A stretch of 6,018 nucleotides of DNA from Bacillota bacterium. GTDB lineage: Bacteria > Bacillota > Clostridia > Tissierellales > Sedimentibacteraceae. A program made the position numbers and the translations under genes. A model generated the notes under the pieces. The model was not told the DNA's origin and did not search any database. It worked only from the letters and a program-made list of their open reading frames with translations. Where the stretch lies: positions 1-6,018 of the forward strand of contig JARBUP010000182.1 of assembly GCA_029239575.1 (NCBI GenBank), read 5' to 3'. This document shows, in pieces, positions 1 through 5,933 of this stretch. Positions within the stretch are counted from its first letter, which is position 1. Each line of letters starts with the position of its first letter.

Positions 1-525
1 TTCTAAAATAATTCCTCCTAAAAATTCCATTGTTTTAAAATTAATAATTTTGTCATAAATTTCTTTTTGAAATTCTTCTTTTATAAAGATTGAGTATTTA
101 TTATAATCTTTTGAATTTAAGCAAATATTTACAGAATTAAACTCTTTGTTAAAATGAGACAATTCTTCATTTAAATTTTTTATAGATTTTGATAAATATG
201 TTTTATAATCATCTGTTAAAGTATAATTTCTTAATCTATTTTTGAAATTTTCCATAAATATCTTAAAATATTTTTCTTTAACATTCATGATTTCTTTTTT
301 TAATAAAACTTTTGTTTTGCTTTTTTGTTCAATTAATTTCATTTCTACTTGTTTTTTTGCTTTTTCTTCTATTTCAAAAACTTCATTATCAACTGATTCT
401 TTATTTTTCTTTAATAAAGCTTCATAATGCTGATTTAATTTTTTTAATTCCTCATTAAAGTTTTTATCCATTGACTGATTAAGAAGTTTAGAAAAAAGCA
501 ATAATTTTTGTTCAATAGTTACCAT
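1..525 (-). CDS. ntpE: V-type ATPase subunit E, peripheral stalk (3' end beyond the window)
   Basis: This is an open frame of 175 codons running off the left edge with no stop, so the C-terminus is missing. It starts at ATG (525) with the Shine-Dalgarno GAGGTGG at 530-536, which overlaps the TGA stop of subunit F; only 9 bases separate the two genes. Residues 1-95 are rich in Lys and Glu and look like one long helix or coiled coil (for example around EIEEKAKKQVEMKL at 51-64). The rest resembles the alpha/beta head of subunit E, and the Gly-Gly in EFLGGIILE at the cut edge is typical of the conserved C-terminal part. Family members are about 190-210 residues, so perhaps 15-35 are missing. Subunit E pairs with a small coiled-coil partner to form the peripheral stalk that holds the A3B3 head against rotation. 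The call rests on the coiled-coil-plus-head architecture and operon position, because subunit E sequences diverge quickly. Confidence 0.88.
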   Translation of the reverse strand, partial: MVTIEQKLLLFSKLLNQSMDKNFNEELKKLNQHYEALLKKNKESVDNEVFEIEEKAKKQVEMKLIEQKSKTKVLLKKEIMNVKEKYFKIFMENFKNRLRNYTLTDDYKTYLSKSIKNLNEELSHFNKEFNSVNICLNSKDYNKYSIFIKEEFQKEIYDKIINFKTMEFLGGIILE

Positions 526-534
526 TTACCCACC

Positions 535-843
535 TCATATACGAATGCCAACTGAATTTCTGATGTAATTTGTTATAGCATCACTTTCTCTAATTGTTCC
601 ACGCCTGTCAGGTATTTCAATTATTAGAGGAGTTTTAAGTTTTAATTTAAGTTCCATAACTTCTTCAGTTGCCATATCTACAACTCTTTCCGTAAGTATT
701 AAAATTCCTATCTCATTGTTTTTAATAGTTTCTTTTATAGCAAGAAGAGCATTTTCTCTGTCTCGTACTAAAATTCCGTCAATACCTGCTAATTTCATAC
801 CAACCCAAGTATCTCTGTTATCGCTTATTAAAAATGACTTCAT
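535..843 (-). CDS. ntpG: V-type ATPase subunit F, central shaft
   Basis: A 102-residue cytoplasmic protein with the family hallmarks: a Rossmann-like start MKSFLISDNRDT, then GMKLAGIDG (15-23), a hydrophobic strand IGILILTE (45-52), and TPLIIEIPDRRG (71-82), the conserved Pro-Leu-Ile-x-x-Ile-Pro strand. Length matches the usual 100-110 residues. Subunit F binds subunit D in the central rotor shaft and can modulate ATP hydrolysis (family knowledge). An in-frame ATG lies 15 bases upstream at 858, but the Shine-Dalgarno GGAGGAG (848-854) lies inside that extension, so the start at 843 is preferred. Subunit K ends 29 bases upstream and subunit E starts 9 bases downstream, so it is firmly within the operon. 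The name ntpG follows Enterococcus hirae usage for subunit F. Confidence 0.95.
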   Translation of the reverse strand: MKSFLISDNRDTWVGMKLAGIDGILVRDRENALLAIKETIKNNEIGILILTERVVDMATEEVMELKLKLKTPLIIEIPDRRGTIRESDAITNYIRNSVGIRI

Positions 844-847
844 AAAT

Positions 848-854
848 CTCCTCC
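848..854 (-). promoter_or_regulatory. Ribosome binding site fixing the start of subunit F
   Basis: GGAGGAG on the minus strand lies 4 bases before the ATG at 843 (6 bases if the core GGAGG is counted). It lies within the reading frame of the alternative start at 858, so it selects the downstream ATG and a 102-residue product. Confidence 0.85.
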
Positions 855-872
855 GCATTAATGCTTATAAAT

Positions 873-1310
873 TTATACGAACAATATTAAAATTGATATT
901 ATCATTCCATAAATAGCAATACCTTCAGCCATACCTACAAATATTAATGTTTTACCAAGTATGGATGAATCTTCTGATACTGCTCCTACTGCTGAAGAAC
1001 CAACTGAACCAACTGCTAAACCTGTACCTATAGTTGCAAGACCAGTTGATAATGCAGCTGCTAAATATTTAAAACCTTCACCCAAGCTCATACCTGCAGC
1101 AGCTGACGCATCAGTTACAGTTTCAGCAAATACATTACCTCCGTAAATAGTTGATATAATTGCACCAACCATTACAAGACCAAAAGCAGATAATGTTTTT
1201 AACATGGCTTTTTTAACATTTCCCTTCTTACGTTGTTTTAATGCTTTAAATCCTAAAATAATAGTTCCTATAGATATAGAAGCGGCTAAGAGCATTGATA
1301 TAATTTGCAT
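873..1310 (-). CDS. ntpK: V-type ATPase subunit K, proteolipid (c-ring) with an unusual N-terminal hairpin
   Basis: A 145-residue, very hydrophobic protein with four predicted membrane helices, at roughly 1-21, 40-58, 78-105 and 118-145. The last two form a classic c-subunit hairpin. Helix 3 is rich in Gly and Ala (AAALSTGLATIGTGLAVG, 84-101), followed by a cytoplasmic loop (SEDSSILGK, 112-120) and helix 4 with VGMAEGIAIYG (125-135). Glu129 is the expected ion-carrying carboxylate. The first hairpin has no such acidic residue. Its loop is strongly basic (KALKQRKKGNVKK, 22-34), and helix 2 ends in NVFA, which fits a signal-peptidase site. The protein is shorter than the roughly 156-160 residue K of the Enterococcus type, in which both halves are c-like hairpins. 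It starts at ATG 1310 with AAAGGAG at 1317-1323. Multiple copies form the rotor ring that translocates H+ or Na+. The residue after Glu129 is Gly rather than the Ser/Thr common in Na+-binding c-subunits, so H+ is my tentative guess for the ion. Confidence 0.95.
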   Translation of the reverse strand: MQIISMLLAASISIGTIILGFKALKQRKKGNVKKAMLKTLSAFGLVMVGAIISTIYGGNVFAETVTDASAAAGMSLGEGFKYLAAALSTGLATIGTGLAVGSVGSSAVGAVSEDSSILGKTLIFVGMAEGIAIYGMIISILILFV

Positions 1311-1346
1311 AATAATCTCCTTTAATTTTAAATTTAATATTTATAA

Positions 1347-3332
1347 TTATTTTATTAATTTAATAGGGTCAAATTCAATTCCGTCACCAGAAAAATATTT
1401 GCTGAACATTTCGTAATACTGTAGACGAAGACCTTGAATGAAAACTATTAAACCTTCAAGTGTTAAAATTAAAATATTTCCTATTATTAATATAAAAATT
1501 TTTAATACAATATTTGTTGTTAGGTCTGACATAACTAAAAATGCTAAAAACAATCCTGCATGGTTTAATGCAAAAGCTCCAACACGTATAAATGATATGG
1601 CATTTGACAAAGCATTTAAAATTGTCTCCACACATTCAAAAATAGATTCTGTAAAATACGATCCTGCATTTCCGTGAATAAGCGGTTTTTTCTTTAATAA
1701 TATATTTGTAAGAGGTTCTTTTAAAATCATTATAACTAAGCTTATAATCATAATTAAAATTGGAACTGTTACTGATAGTTTAATTATTTTTGTAATACAA
1801 ATCACCGCTAATATTAAACTTATAAAAAACAAATAACCTATTACTCCATTCTTTCCAAATATACCTTCCTCTACATCCCCTTTTCTTAAATGATTTACAA
1901 TACCAAAAATATAGGATATTGTAAGTACAATTATACCAACTATTACACCTGTAAGAAGTATGGATGGAATAGTTTTTGGGTCCAAAACTTTACCTACTAA
2001 ACTTGGCAGCCACGGAAGTTCATGCTTTTCAAGACCGAATAAACTTCCATAAATAAATCCAAATAAAATTGAACTACCACCTAGCCTCATTAAAAGTTGA
2101 CCAACAGAATCATTTTTCCTACTAATAAAAACACCTGCTAAAAAATAAACTAATCCTTGGCCAATATCACCAAACATAATTCCAAAGATTAAAGTATATG
2201 TTAAAGCTAAAAATGGTGTTGGATCAATTTCATGGTATGATGGAAGTCCATACATTTTAACTATAATTTCAAAAGGTTTATTAAACCAATTGTTTTTTAA
2301 TTTTGTAGGTGGCTTAACTTGCTTACCAAGTTCATTAGCTGATTTTTCAGTTATTATGAATTTATTAGTAACTCTACCTACAGACTCTTCTATATTTTTT
2401 TTCTCCTTATCAGAAACCCAAATATTTAATATAAATAAATTATCTCCAAAATCAACACTTTTTTCTACTTCTGTTATCTTTTCTTCAAGTTTTAATACAT
2501 TATATATTTTGTTTAAAATATATTTATTTTCTTCTTTATCAACTTCAAGTATTTTAGATAACTCTTCTAACTCAGTATTTAACTGGGATATTGTATTATT
2601 TATTTGCTTTATCATTTCTGTTGGGGTCCCTCTAATGCTTTTAGGAATTTGAAGTTGGTTCCAGCTTAATGATTTTAATAAATTATTAGTTTCTTCTTTA
2701 AATTGTTTTGGATATATTATGATGTACATGTCTTCTACAGAAGATTTAATTATTCCTATTCTTAAAACAATGGCGCTTAAATTTTCATAATTTTTCTTTA
2801 TACGCCATTTATTTTCAGTTGATAACGTTCCTATTTCATATTCAAAATAATTTAAATCAGTAATTTTATCCATATTTAAGTTTTGATCATAAATGCAGCT
2901 TATTTTTTCTTTGTAGTTTAAAAGATCCGATATTTCTTTTTTAATTTTCTTTATTTTTTCAGCTTTTTCTCCAATAGAAGAAATTATATTCTTTAAATCA
3001 ATTCTTACTTCATTTATATCATAATTACTTGAAGATAAAGTTTTAATATCTATTTTTAAATTAATATCCAAAACACTGCAAATGTTCTCTATGGTAAGAA
3101 TATCTTTTTTGCATTCAATGAGAATTTTATCGAAATCTAATAAATTAAACGGAGTTGTACCTATTAAATTAGTTTCCGATTCAAATTCATGTACAAAGTA
3201 ATTGTTACTGTAAGCATTGTTGCTTTCTGAATTCAGATGAACATTTTCACTTATAATTAACTCTTTTAAAATAGGATGTATTTTGTCTAAAGATCCAACT
3301 ATTTGCAAAAGAGCCATTTTTTCAATTGCCAC
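1347..3332 (-). CDS. ntpI: V-type ATPase subunit I (membrane stator, a-subunit homologue)
   Basis: A complete 661-residue protein of usual family length. Residues 1 to about 345 are a soluble, partly coiled-coil cytoplasmic arm; residues from about 370 form roughly eight membrane helices. Signature motifs are DPTPFLALTYTLIFGIMFGDIGQG (370-393, given here in two parts: DPTPFLALTY and FGIMFGDIGQG), SFIRVGAFALNHAGL (580-594) and LEGLIVFIQGLRL (625-637). By spacing, Arg583 corresponds to the essential Arg735 of yeast Vph1, His591 to His743, and Glu626 and Arg636 to Glu789 and Arg799. All are kept, so the ion channel should be functional. The start is GTG at 3332: GGAGG (3341-3345) lies 8 bases upstream, and the resulting N-terminus MAIEKM fits the family, whereas the ATG five codons later has no Shine-Dalgarno. 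Subunit I provides the two ion half-channels against the K ring and anchors the peripheral stalks. It starts 18 bases after subunit C and ends 36 bases before K. Confidence 0.97.
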   Translation of the reverse strand: MAIEKMALLQIVGSLDKIHPILKELIISENVHLNSESNNAYSNNYFVHEFESETNLIGTTPFNLLDFDKILIECKKDILTIENICSVLDINLKIDIKTLSSSNYDINEVRIDLKNIISSIGEKAEKIKKIKKEISDLLNYKEKISCIYDQNLNMDKITDLNYFEYEIGTLSTENKWRIKKNYENLSAIVLRIGIIKSSVEDMYIIIYPKQFKEETNNLLKSLSWNQLQIPKSIRGTPTEMIKQINNTISQLNTELEELSKILEVDKEENKYILNKIYNVLKLEEKITEVEKSVDFGDNLFILNIWVSDKEKKNIEESVGRVTNKFIITEKSANELGKQVKPPTKLKNNWFNKPFEIIVKMYGLPSYHEIDPTPFLALTYTLIFGIMFGDIGQGLVYFLAGVFISRKNDSVGQLLMRLGGSSILFGFIYGSLFGLEKHELPWLPSLVGKVLDPKTIPSILLTGVIVGIIVLTISYIFGIVNHLRKGDVEEGIFGKNGVIGYLFFISLILAVICITKIIKLSVTVPILIMIISLVIMILKEPLTNILLKKKPLIHGNAGSYFTESIFECVETILNALSNAISFIRVGAFALNHAGLFLAFLVMSDLTTNIVLKIFILIIGNILILTLEGLIVFIQGLRLQYYEMFSKYFSGDGIEFDPIKLIK

Positions 3333-3340
3333 TTTAATTT

Positions 3341-3345
3341 CCTCC
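3341..3345 (-). promoter_or_regulatory. Ribosome binding site for the GTG start of subunit I
   Basis: GGAGG on the minus strand, 8 bases before GTG at 3332. The in-frame ATG at 3317 has only an A-rich stretch before it, so the GTG is chosen as the start. Confidence 0.85.
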
Positions 3346-3350
3346 GTTCA

Positions 3351-4382
3351 TCATATTTTAAATGCCAAATATTCCTTTAATTTTTCTTTAGGAATATTGT
3401 ACTTAATACCTTCTGTAACAGAAGTTAAATCATAAATAATAATGCCTAATAAATAATAATAAGATAGTATAGAACCTATGCCATGAAAATTTCCTTTTCT
3501 TAAATATTCAATCATAAATTTATCTATGCTTATAACAACATTATTAAGTTCAATTTCATTAAAGAAATTTAATTTCAAATATGAATTAGCCATTTTCATA
3601 TATTCATTCATTGTTTTTGTATAGCAAAGTTTTTTCAGTCGGTTATAATTTAATTTATTACCACCTTTTAAACTGTAAATCAAAATCTCTTCTGGTGTTA
3701 AATTATAATAATTCAATGCCCTGTAAATCCATTGTGCATTTTCAAGGTCTATTTTGTAACCAATTATTTGTTTAGATATTCGTTCATCATCTTTATTAAG
3801 TAAATCTGCCTTTTTAATTAAATTATTATAATATAAAAGATGCAATTTCATTTCAATATGAAATTCACGTTTTATTAAATCTTCATTTGTTAAATTTCTT
3901 AAATCATTATAATATACAGTTTGTTTTAAATTTTCTGCAAATTGCTGAACTGACCTACTATTTAGCAATTTTTCAAAATTTATTTCAGTATATTTTTCTG
4001 AATGAATAAAACTATTCTGTACTCCATTTAAATTTTCATTTCTCGATATTTTTCTTAAAATTAAACTTAAATCCTGAATTTCTGCTTCTATTAATAAAGC
4101 TTTTACAAAATCTTTATAAGGACCTGAAAAATATTGTATTAAATCTTCTAATTCTAAAGTTCTATATTTATTTAATAAACTTTCTAAATTATTTCTATGT
4201 AAGTCATTAGTATTTAAATTTTCAAAAACTTTTTTAATTTCAATATGATTTTTAAAAAAATCAGAAAGCTGATCAACTGTATTGAAATTAAATATTTTTT
4301 CCCACATTTCCGATTTTAAAATATGACCTTTTTTAGTAATAATTTTAGTATTTACAGCTTCATAAGCCATGTAAGGGTTCAT
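3351..4382 (-). CDS. ntpC: V-type ATPase subunit C (V0D/AC39 family, central socket)
   Basis: A 343-residue, helix-rich soluble protein of the AC39/subunit d family. It opens with MNPYMAYEAVNTKI, matching the conserved N-terminal Tyr-x-x-x-Asn-x-Lys/Arg pattern, and contains AQWIYRALNYYNLTPEEIL (216-234), the most recognisable family segment. The end YNIPKEKLKEYL (328-339) also fits. Subunit C caps the proteolipid ring on the cytoplasmic side and couples it to the D/F shaft (family knowledge). The frame is open back to a TTG at 4400, but GGAGGGG (4387-4393) sits within that extension, 4-6 bases before the ATG at 4382, so 4382 is taken as the start. Only one base separates this ATG from the TAA of the preceding gene, and its Shine-Dalgarno lies within the last codons of that gene, which suggests translational coupling. 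Overall conservation is modest, as usual for this family. Confidence 0.93.
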   Translation of the reverse strand: MNPYMAYEAVNTKIITKKGHILKSEMWEKIFNFNTVDQLSDFFKNHIEIKKVFENLNTNDLHRNNLESLLNKYRTLELEDLIQYFSGPYKDFVKALLIEAEIQDLSLILRKISRNENLNGVQNSFIHSEKYTEINFEKLLNSRSVQQFAENLKQTVYYNDLRNLTNEDLIKREFHIEMKLHLLYYNNLIKKADLLNKDDERISKQIIGYKIDLENAQWIYRALNYYNLTPEEILIYSLKGGNKLNYNRLKKLCYTKTMNEYMKMANSYLKLNFFNEIELNNVVISIDKFMIEYLRKGNFHGIGSILSYYYLLGIIIYDLTSVTEGIKYNIPKEKLKEYLAFKI

Positions 4383-4383
4383 A

Positions 4384-4701
4384 TTACCCCTCCAATACAA
4401 ATAATTTCTTAAATAATTTTTCCATTATTTTTTGTTCAACTTGCGAGTAATTCATATCGATTTCCACAACTGCACTTTTAATTTTCTCTTCTTTTAAAAT
4501 TTCTTCTTTTTCAAGGTTTTCTTCTATGTTTTTATATAAAACTTCTGCATTATGTTTAGCTAATGCAATTTTTTGATTTCTATATGTTGTAATTTCATTT
4601 TCATAATCATCTTTTTTCTTTATAAGTATTTCTTCGTTTTTTTTCTTGTTTTCACAAGCCATTGCATCAATTTGAACTATTTGTTCTATTATATCTTCCA
4701 A
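4384..4701 (-). CDS. V-type ATPase peripheral-stalk coiled-coil subunit (G/H-like)
   Basis: A 105-residue, highly charged protein that is almost all predicted helix, with no membrane segment. It opens with MEDIIEQIVQIDAMACENKK, resembling the start of the small peripheral-stalk subunits (called G, H or NtpF in different systems). A long Lys/Glu-rich coiled coil follows through about residue 75. Such proteins pair with the N-terminal helix of subunit E to make the peripheral stalk. The start is TTG at 4701, supported by a very strong double Shine-Dalgarno AAGGAGGAGG (4708-4717) ending 6 bases upstream; the next Met (residue 14) has no such site. It is the first gene of the operon and ends one base before subunit C. 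Sequence similarity alone is weak for coiled coils, so the assignment depends heavily on position and on no other stalk partner of E being visible in the window. Confidence 0.76.
   Translation of the reverse strand: MEDIIEQIVQIDAMACENKKKNEEILIKKKDDYENEITTYRNQKIALAKHNAEVLYKNIEENLEKEEILKEEKIKSAVVEIDMNYSQVEQKIMEKLFKKLFVLEG
4387..4393 (-). promoter_or_regulatory. Ribosome binding site fixing the start of subunit C
   Basis: GGAGGGG on the minus strand overlaps the last codons of the upstream stalk gene (...GTA TTG GAG GGG TAA T ATG). It selects the ATG at 4382 over the in-frame TTG at 4400, which would contain it. Confidence 0.82.
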
Positions 4702-4707
4702 ATTTAT

Positions 4708-4717
4708 CCTCCTCCTT
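4708..4717 (-). promoter_or_regulatory. Strong double ribosome binding site for the TTG start of the first operon gene
   Basis: AAGGAGGAGG on the minus strand contains two overlapping AGGAGG cores, at 9 and 6 bases from the TTG at 4701. This unusually strong site offsets the weak start codon and decides the start. Confidence 0.82.
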
Positions 4718-4738
4718 ATAAATACCCCATAATAATGG

Positions 4739-4767
4739 ATTATAACATTTTAAAAATTTTTATACAA
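4739..4767 (-). promoter_or_regulatory. Sigma-A type promoter of the V-ATPase operon
   Basis: Reading the minus strand, TTGTAT (4762-4767) is followed after exactly 17 bases by a perfect TATAAT (4739-4744), preceded by TG at the extended -10 position (TGTTATAAT). The spacer is an A5T5-type tract. Transcription would start near 4732, giving a leader of about 30 bases before the TTG at 4701. The -35 box matches the consensus in only three of six positions, which the extended -10 may offset. This is a sequence-based prediction. Confidence 0.72.
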
Positions 4768-4916
4768 CCATAGCGTTTAAACATAAACCTTCGTATTATG
4801 CTAAAGTTTTTAAATTAAATGAATAAAAATGTTTTTGCAATGTTAATCTCTCTTTATCTTGGGTTTCTTAAACTTTGCTTATTTTTTCAAATAATAATTA
4901 ATTTTATACTATTTTC

Positions 4917-4945
4917 TTGATAAAAATAGCCAAATAAGTTAATAT
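4917..4945 (+). promoter_or_regulatory. Candidate sigma-A promoter for the YitT-family gene (distal)
   Basis: TTGATA (4917-4922), then 17 bases, then TAATAT (4940-4945). The boxes match consensus in four of six positions each. It would give a leader of about 95 bases to the ATG at 5048, covering the two 10-base repeats. In such AT-rich DNA, chance matches are common. Confidence 0.45.
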
Positions 4946-4963
4946 ATGAATAATAATTATAAT

Positions 4964-4980
4964 AAATGAGGTAAAATGAG
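4964..4980 (+). repeat. Short direct repeat AAATGAG x2, 10-base period
   Basis: AAATGAG occurs at 4964-4970 and again at 4974-4980, so the copies are one DNA turn apart. It lies between the two candidate promoters of the YitT-family gene. It could be an operator half-site pair or simply low-complexity sequence. Confidence 0.5.
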
Positions 4981-4985
4981 AAAAA

Positions 4986-5005
4986 ACAAGAATAAACAAG
5001 AATAA
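4986..5005 (+). repeat. Tandem repeat ACAAGAATAA x2
   Basis: A perfect 10-base unit is repeated directly (4986-4995 and 4996-5005), immediately upstream of the proximal TATAAT at the place where an activator would bind. The presence is seen directly; a regulatory role is a guess. Confidence 0.75.
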
Positions 5006-5018
5006 CTGGCTTAATCTA

Positions 5019-5024
5019 TATAAT
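5019..5024 (+). promoter_or_regulatory. Candidate -10 box for the YitT-family gene (proximal)
   Basis: A perfect TATAAT, but the position 17 bases upstream has no -35-like hexamer and there is no extended -10 TG. If used, the leader would be only about 17 bases and the ribosome binding site would lie close to the transcript start. It could need an activator; the repeats just upstream are possible binding sites. Confidence 0.3.
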
Positions 5025-5047
5025 GGTTAGCTTATAGGAGATGAAAT

Positions 5048-5896
5048 ATGTTTAATAAACAAATAATTAAAGAATATCTTTTAATTGCAGTTGGAACATT
5101 TTTAGTGGCATTAGGTATTTATTATTTCTTAGTTCCAGAGAATTTAGCAACAGGTGGCGTATCCGGTCTTTCCATAGTAATAAATAATTATTTATCCATT
5201 CCTATTTCGCTTATAAACTTAATTTTAAATATAATTTTATTAATTGTTGGATTTATATTTATTGGTTTTGAATTTGGAGGAAAAACTATTTTTTCAGTTT
5301 TCTTTCTTTCATTTTGTATGGGTCTTATGGAAAAATATTATCCTGCTACAAACCCCGTTACAGATGAAGTATTATTAAATTTAATAAGTGGTATAGTTCT
5401 TGCTGCAATGGGTCTATCAATAGTATTCAACCAAAATGCATCAACAGGCGGAACTGATATAGTAGCTAAAATATTGAATAAATATTTTAATTTAGACATG
5501 GGAAATGGTTTAATGGCAGCAGATATAATAGTAGTAGTATTTGCTTTTTATACTTATGGATTAACAACTGGAATTATAGGAGCTTTTGGTTGGTTTATAA
5601 ATGGGCTTGTAGTAAACTATTTTATTGATGGTTTTAGTGTGAAAAAGGAAGTTGTTATAATTACTGATAAAACTAATGATGTAAAACTATTTATTCTTAA
5701 TAAAATAAACAGAGGCGTTACTATTTATACTGCAGAAGGCGGATATACAAACAAAGAAAAAGAAATTTTAACTACTATTTTAGAAAAAAGAGAATATTTC
5801 ATACTTAAAAAAGAATTAAAAGTTTTAGACCCAAATGTATTTGTTATTGTAAGAAATGTACACGAAGTTTACGGCGAAGGTTTTTTAAAGTTTTAA
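5048..5896 (+). CDS. YitT-family membrane protein with C-terminal DUF2179 domain
   Basis: A complete 282-residue protein, the normal length for the family. It starts at ATG 5048 with AGGAG at 5036-5040, 7 bases upstream. Residues 10-195 carry about five or six membrane helices and two related glycine motifs: ENLATGGVSGLSIV (31-44) and NASTGGTDIVAKIL (130-143). These mark the two halves of the YitT membrane domain (formerly DUF161), which looks like an internal duplication. Residues from about 198 are soluble and match DUF2179, with GVTIYTAEGGYTNKEKEIL (223-241) and the typical ending VHEVYGEGF (271-279). The biochemical role of the family is not established. Low-GC Firmicutes often carry several paralogues, so the individual symbol cannot be given. 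It is transcribed away from the ATPase operon and no second gene follows within the window, so it is probably monocistronic. Confidence 0.95.
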   Translation: MFNKQIIKEYLLIAVGTFLVALGIYYFLVPENLATGGVSGLSIVINNYLSIPISLINLILNIILLIVGFIFIGFEFGGKTIFSVFFLSFCMGLMEKYYPATNPVTDEVLLNLISGIVLAAMGLSIVFNQNASTGGTDIVAKILNKYFNLDMGNGLMAADIIVVVFAFYTYGLTTGIIGAFGWFINGLVVNYFIDGFSVKKEVVIITDKTNDVKLFILNKINRGVTIYTAEGGYTNKEKEILTTILEKREYFILKKELKVLDPNVFVIVRNVHEVYGEGFLKF

Positions 5897-5933
5897 TAAA
5901 TTAATAAATACAAAACTGTATTCATAAGTTACA

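Larger units (their letters stand above)
4702..5047. other. Divergent intergenic region between the V-ATPase operon and the YitT-family gene
   Basis: 346 bases without a convincing gene. Moving right, it holds the leader and promoter of the leftward operon (to about 4767), then about 150 bases of AT-rich sequence with no strong structure, then candidate promoters and two short direct repeats before the rightward gene. I see no tRNA, no recognisable riboswitch and no strong intrinsic terminator. A weak inverted match exists between GCAATGTT (from 4838) and AACTTTGC downstream, with a long loop, and I do not call it a terminator. Confidence 0.7.

Noticed and set aside
844..858. Start of subunit F at the ATG at 858
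   Set aside because: The added residues MRRRF are encoded by the ribosome binding site itself, and the family N-terminus begins at MKSFLIS.
855..864. Perfect palindrome GCATTAATGC between K and F
   Set aside because: Ten bases with no loop cannot form a useful RNA hairpin, and it is too short to call an operator within an operon.
961..1146. Plus-strand open frame antisense to subunit K, rich in Pro and Ala
   Set aside because: It is the complement of the Gly/Ala-rich K gene, whose frame has clear c-subunit motifs and a ribosome binding site. The antisense frame has no ribosome binding site and no recognisable fold.
1438..1677. Plus-strand open frame opposite the C-terminal end of subunit I
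   Set aside because: Overlaps the segment encoding the conserved Arg583, Glu626 and Arg636 motifs of subunit I; shadow frame without start signals.
2290..2652. Plus-strand open frame of 120 codons inside the subunit I gene
   Set aside because: Opposite-strand shadow of a conserved coding region; no ribosome binding site and a composition that simply mirrors subunit I codons.
4383..4400. Start of subunit C at TTG 4400, overlapping the upstream gene
   Set aside because: This extension is encoded by the ribosome binding site of the ATG at 4382, and TTG 4400 has no site of its own.
4751..4762. Palindrome TAAAAATTTTTA in the operon promoter spacer
   Set aside because: An A5T5 tract is palindromic by nature; it may bend DNA but gives no evidence of an operator.
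4819..4920. Plus-strand hydrophobic open frame of 33 codons starting MNKNVFAMLISLYLGF in the divergent intergenic region
   Set aside because: A single-helix small protein is conceivable, but the bases before the ATG contain no Shine-Dalgarno although every gene here has a strong one, and random AT-rich DNA often gives Leu/Ile/Phe-rich frames. Conservation in relatives would reopen it.
4946..5047. Possible riboswitch or structured leader before the YitT-family gene
   Set aside because: The leader is A-rich, lacks GC-containing stems and shows no known conserved riboswitch core or terminator/antiterminator pair.
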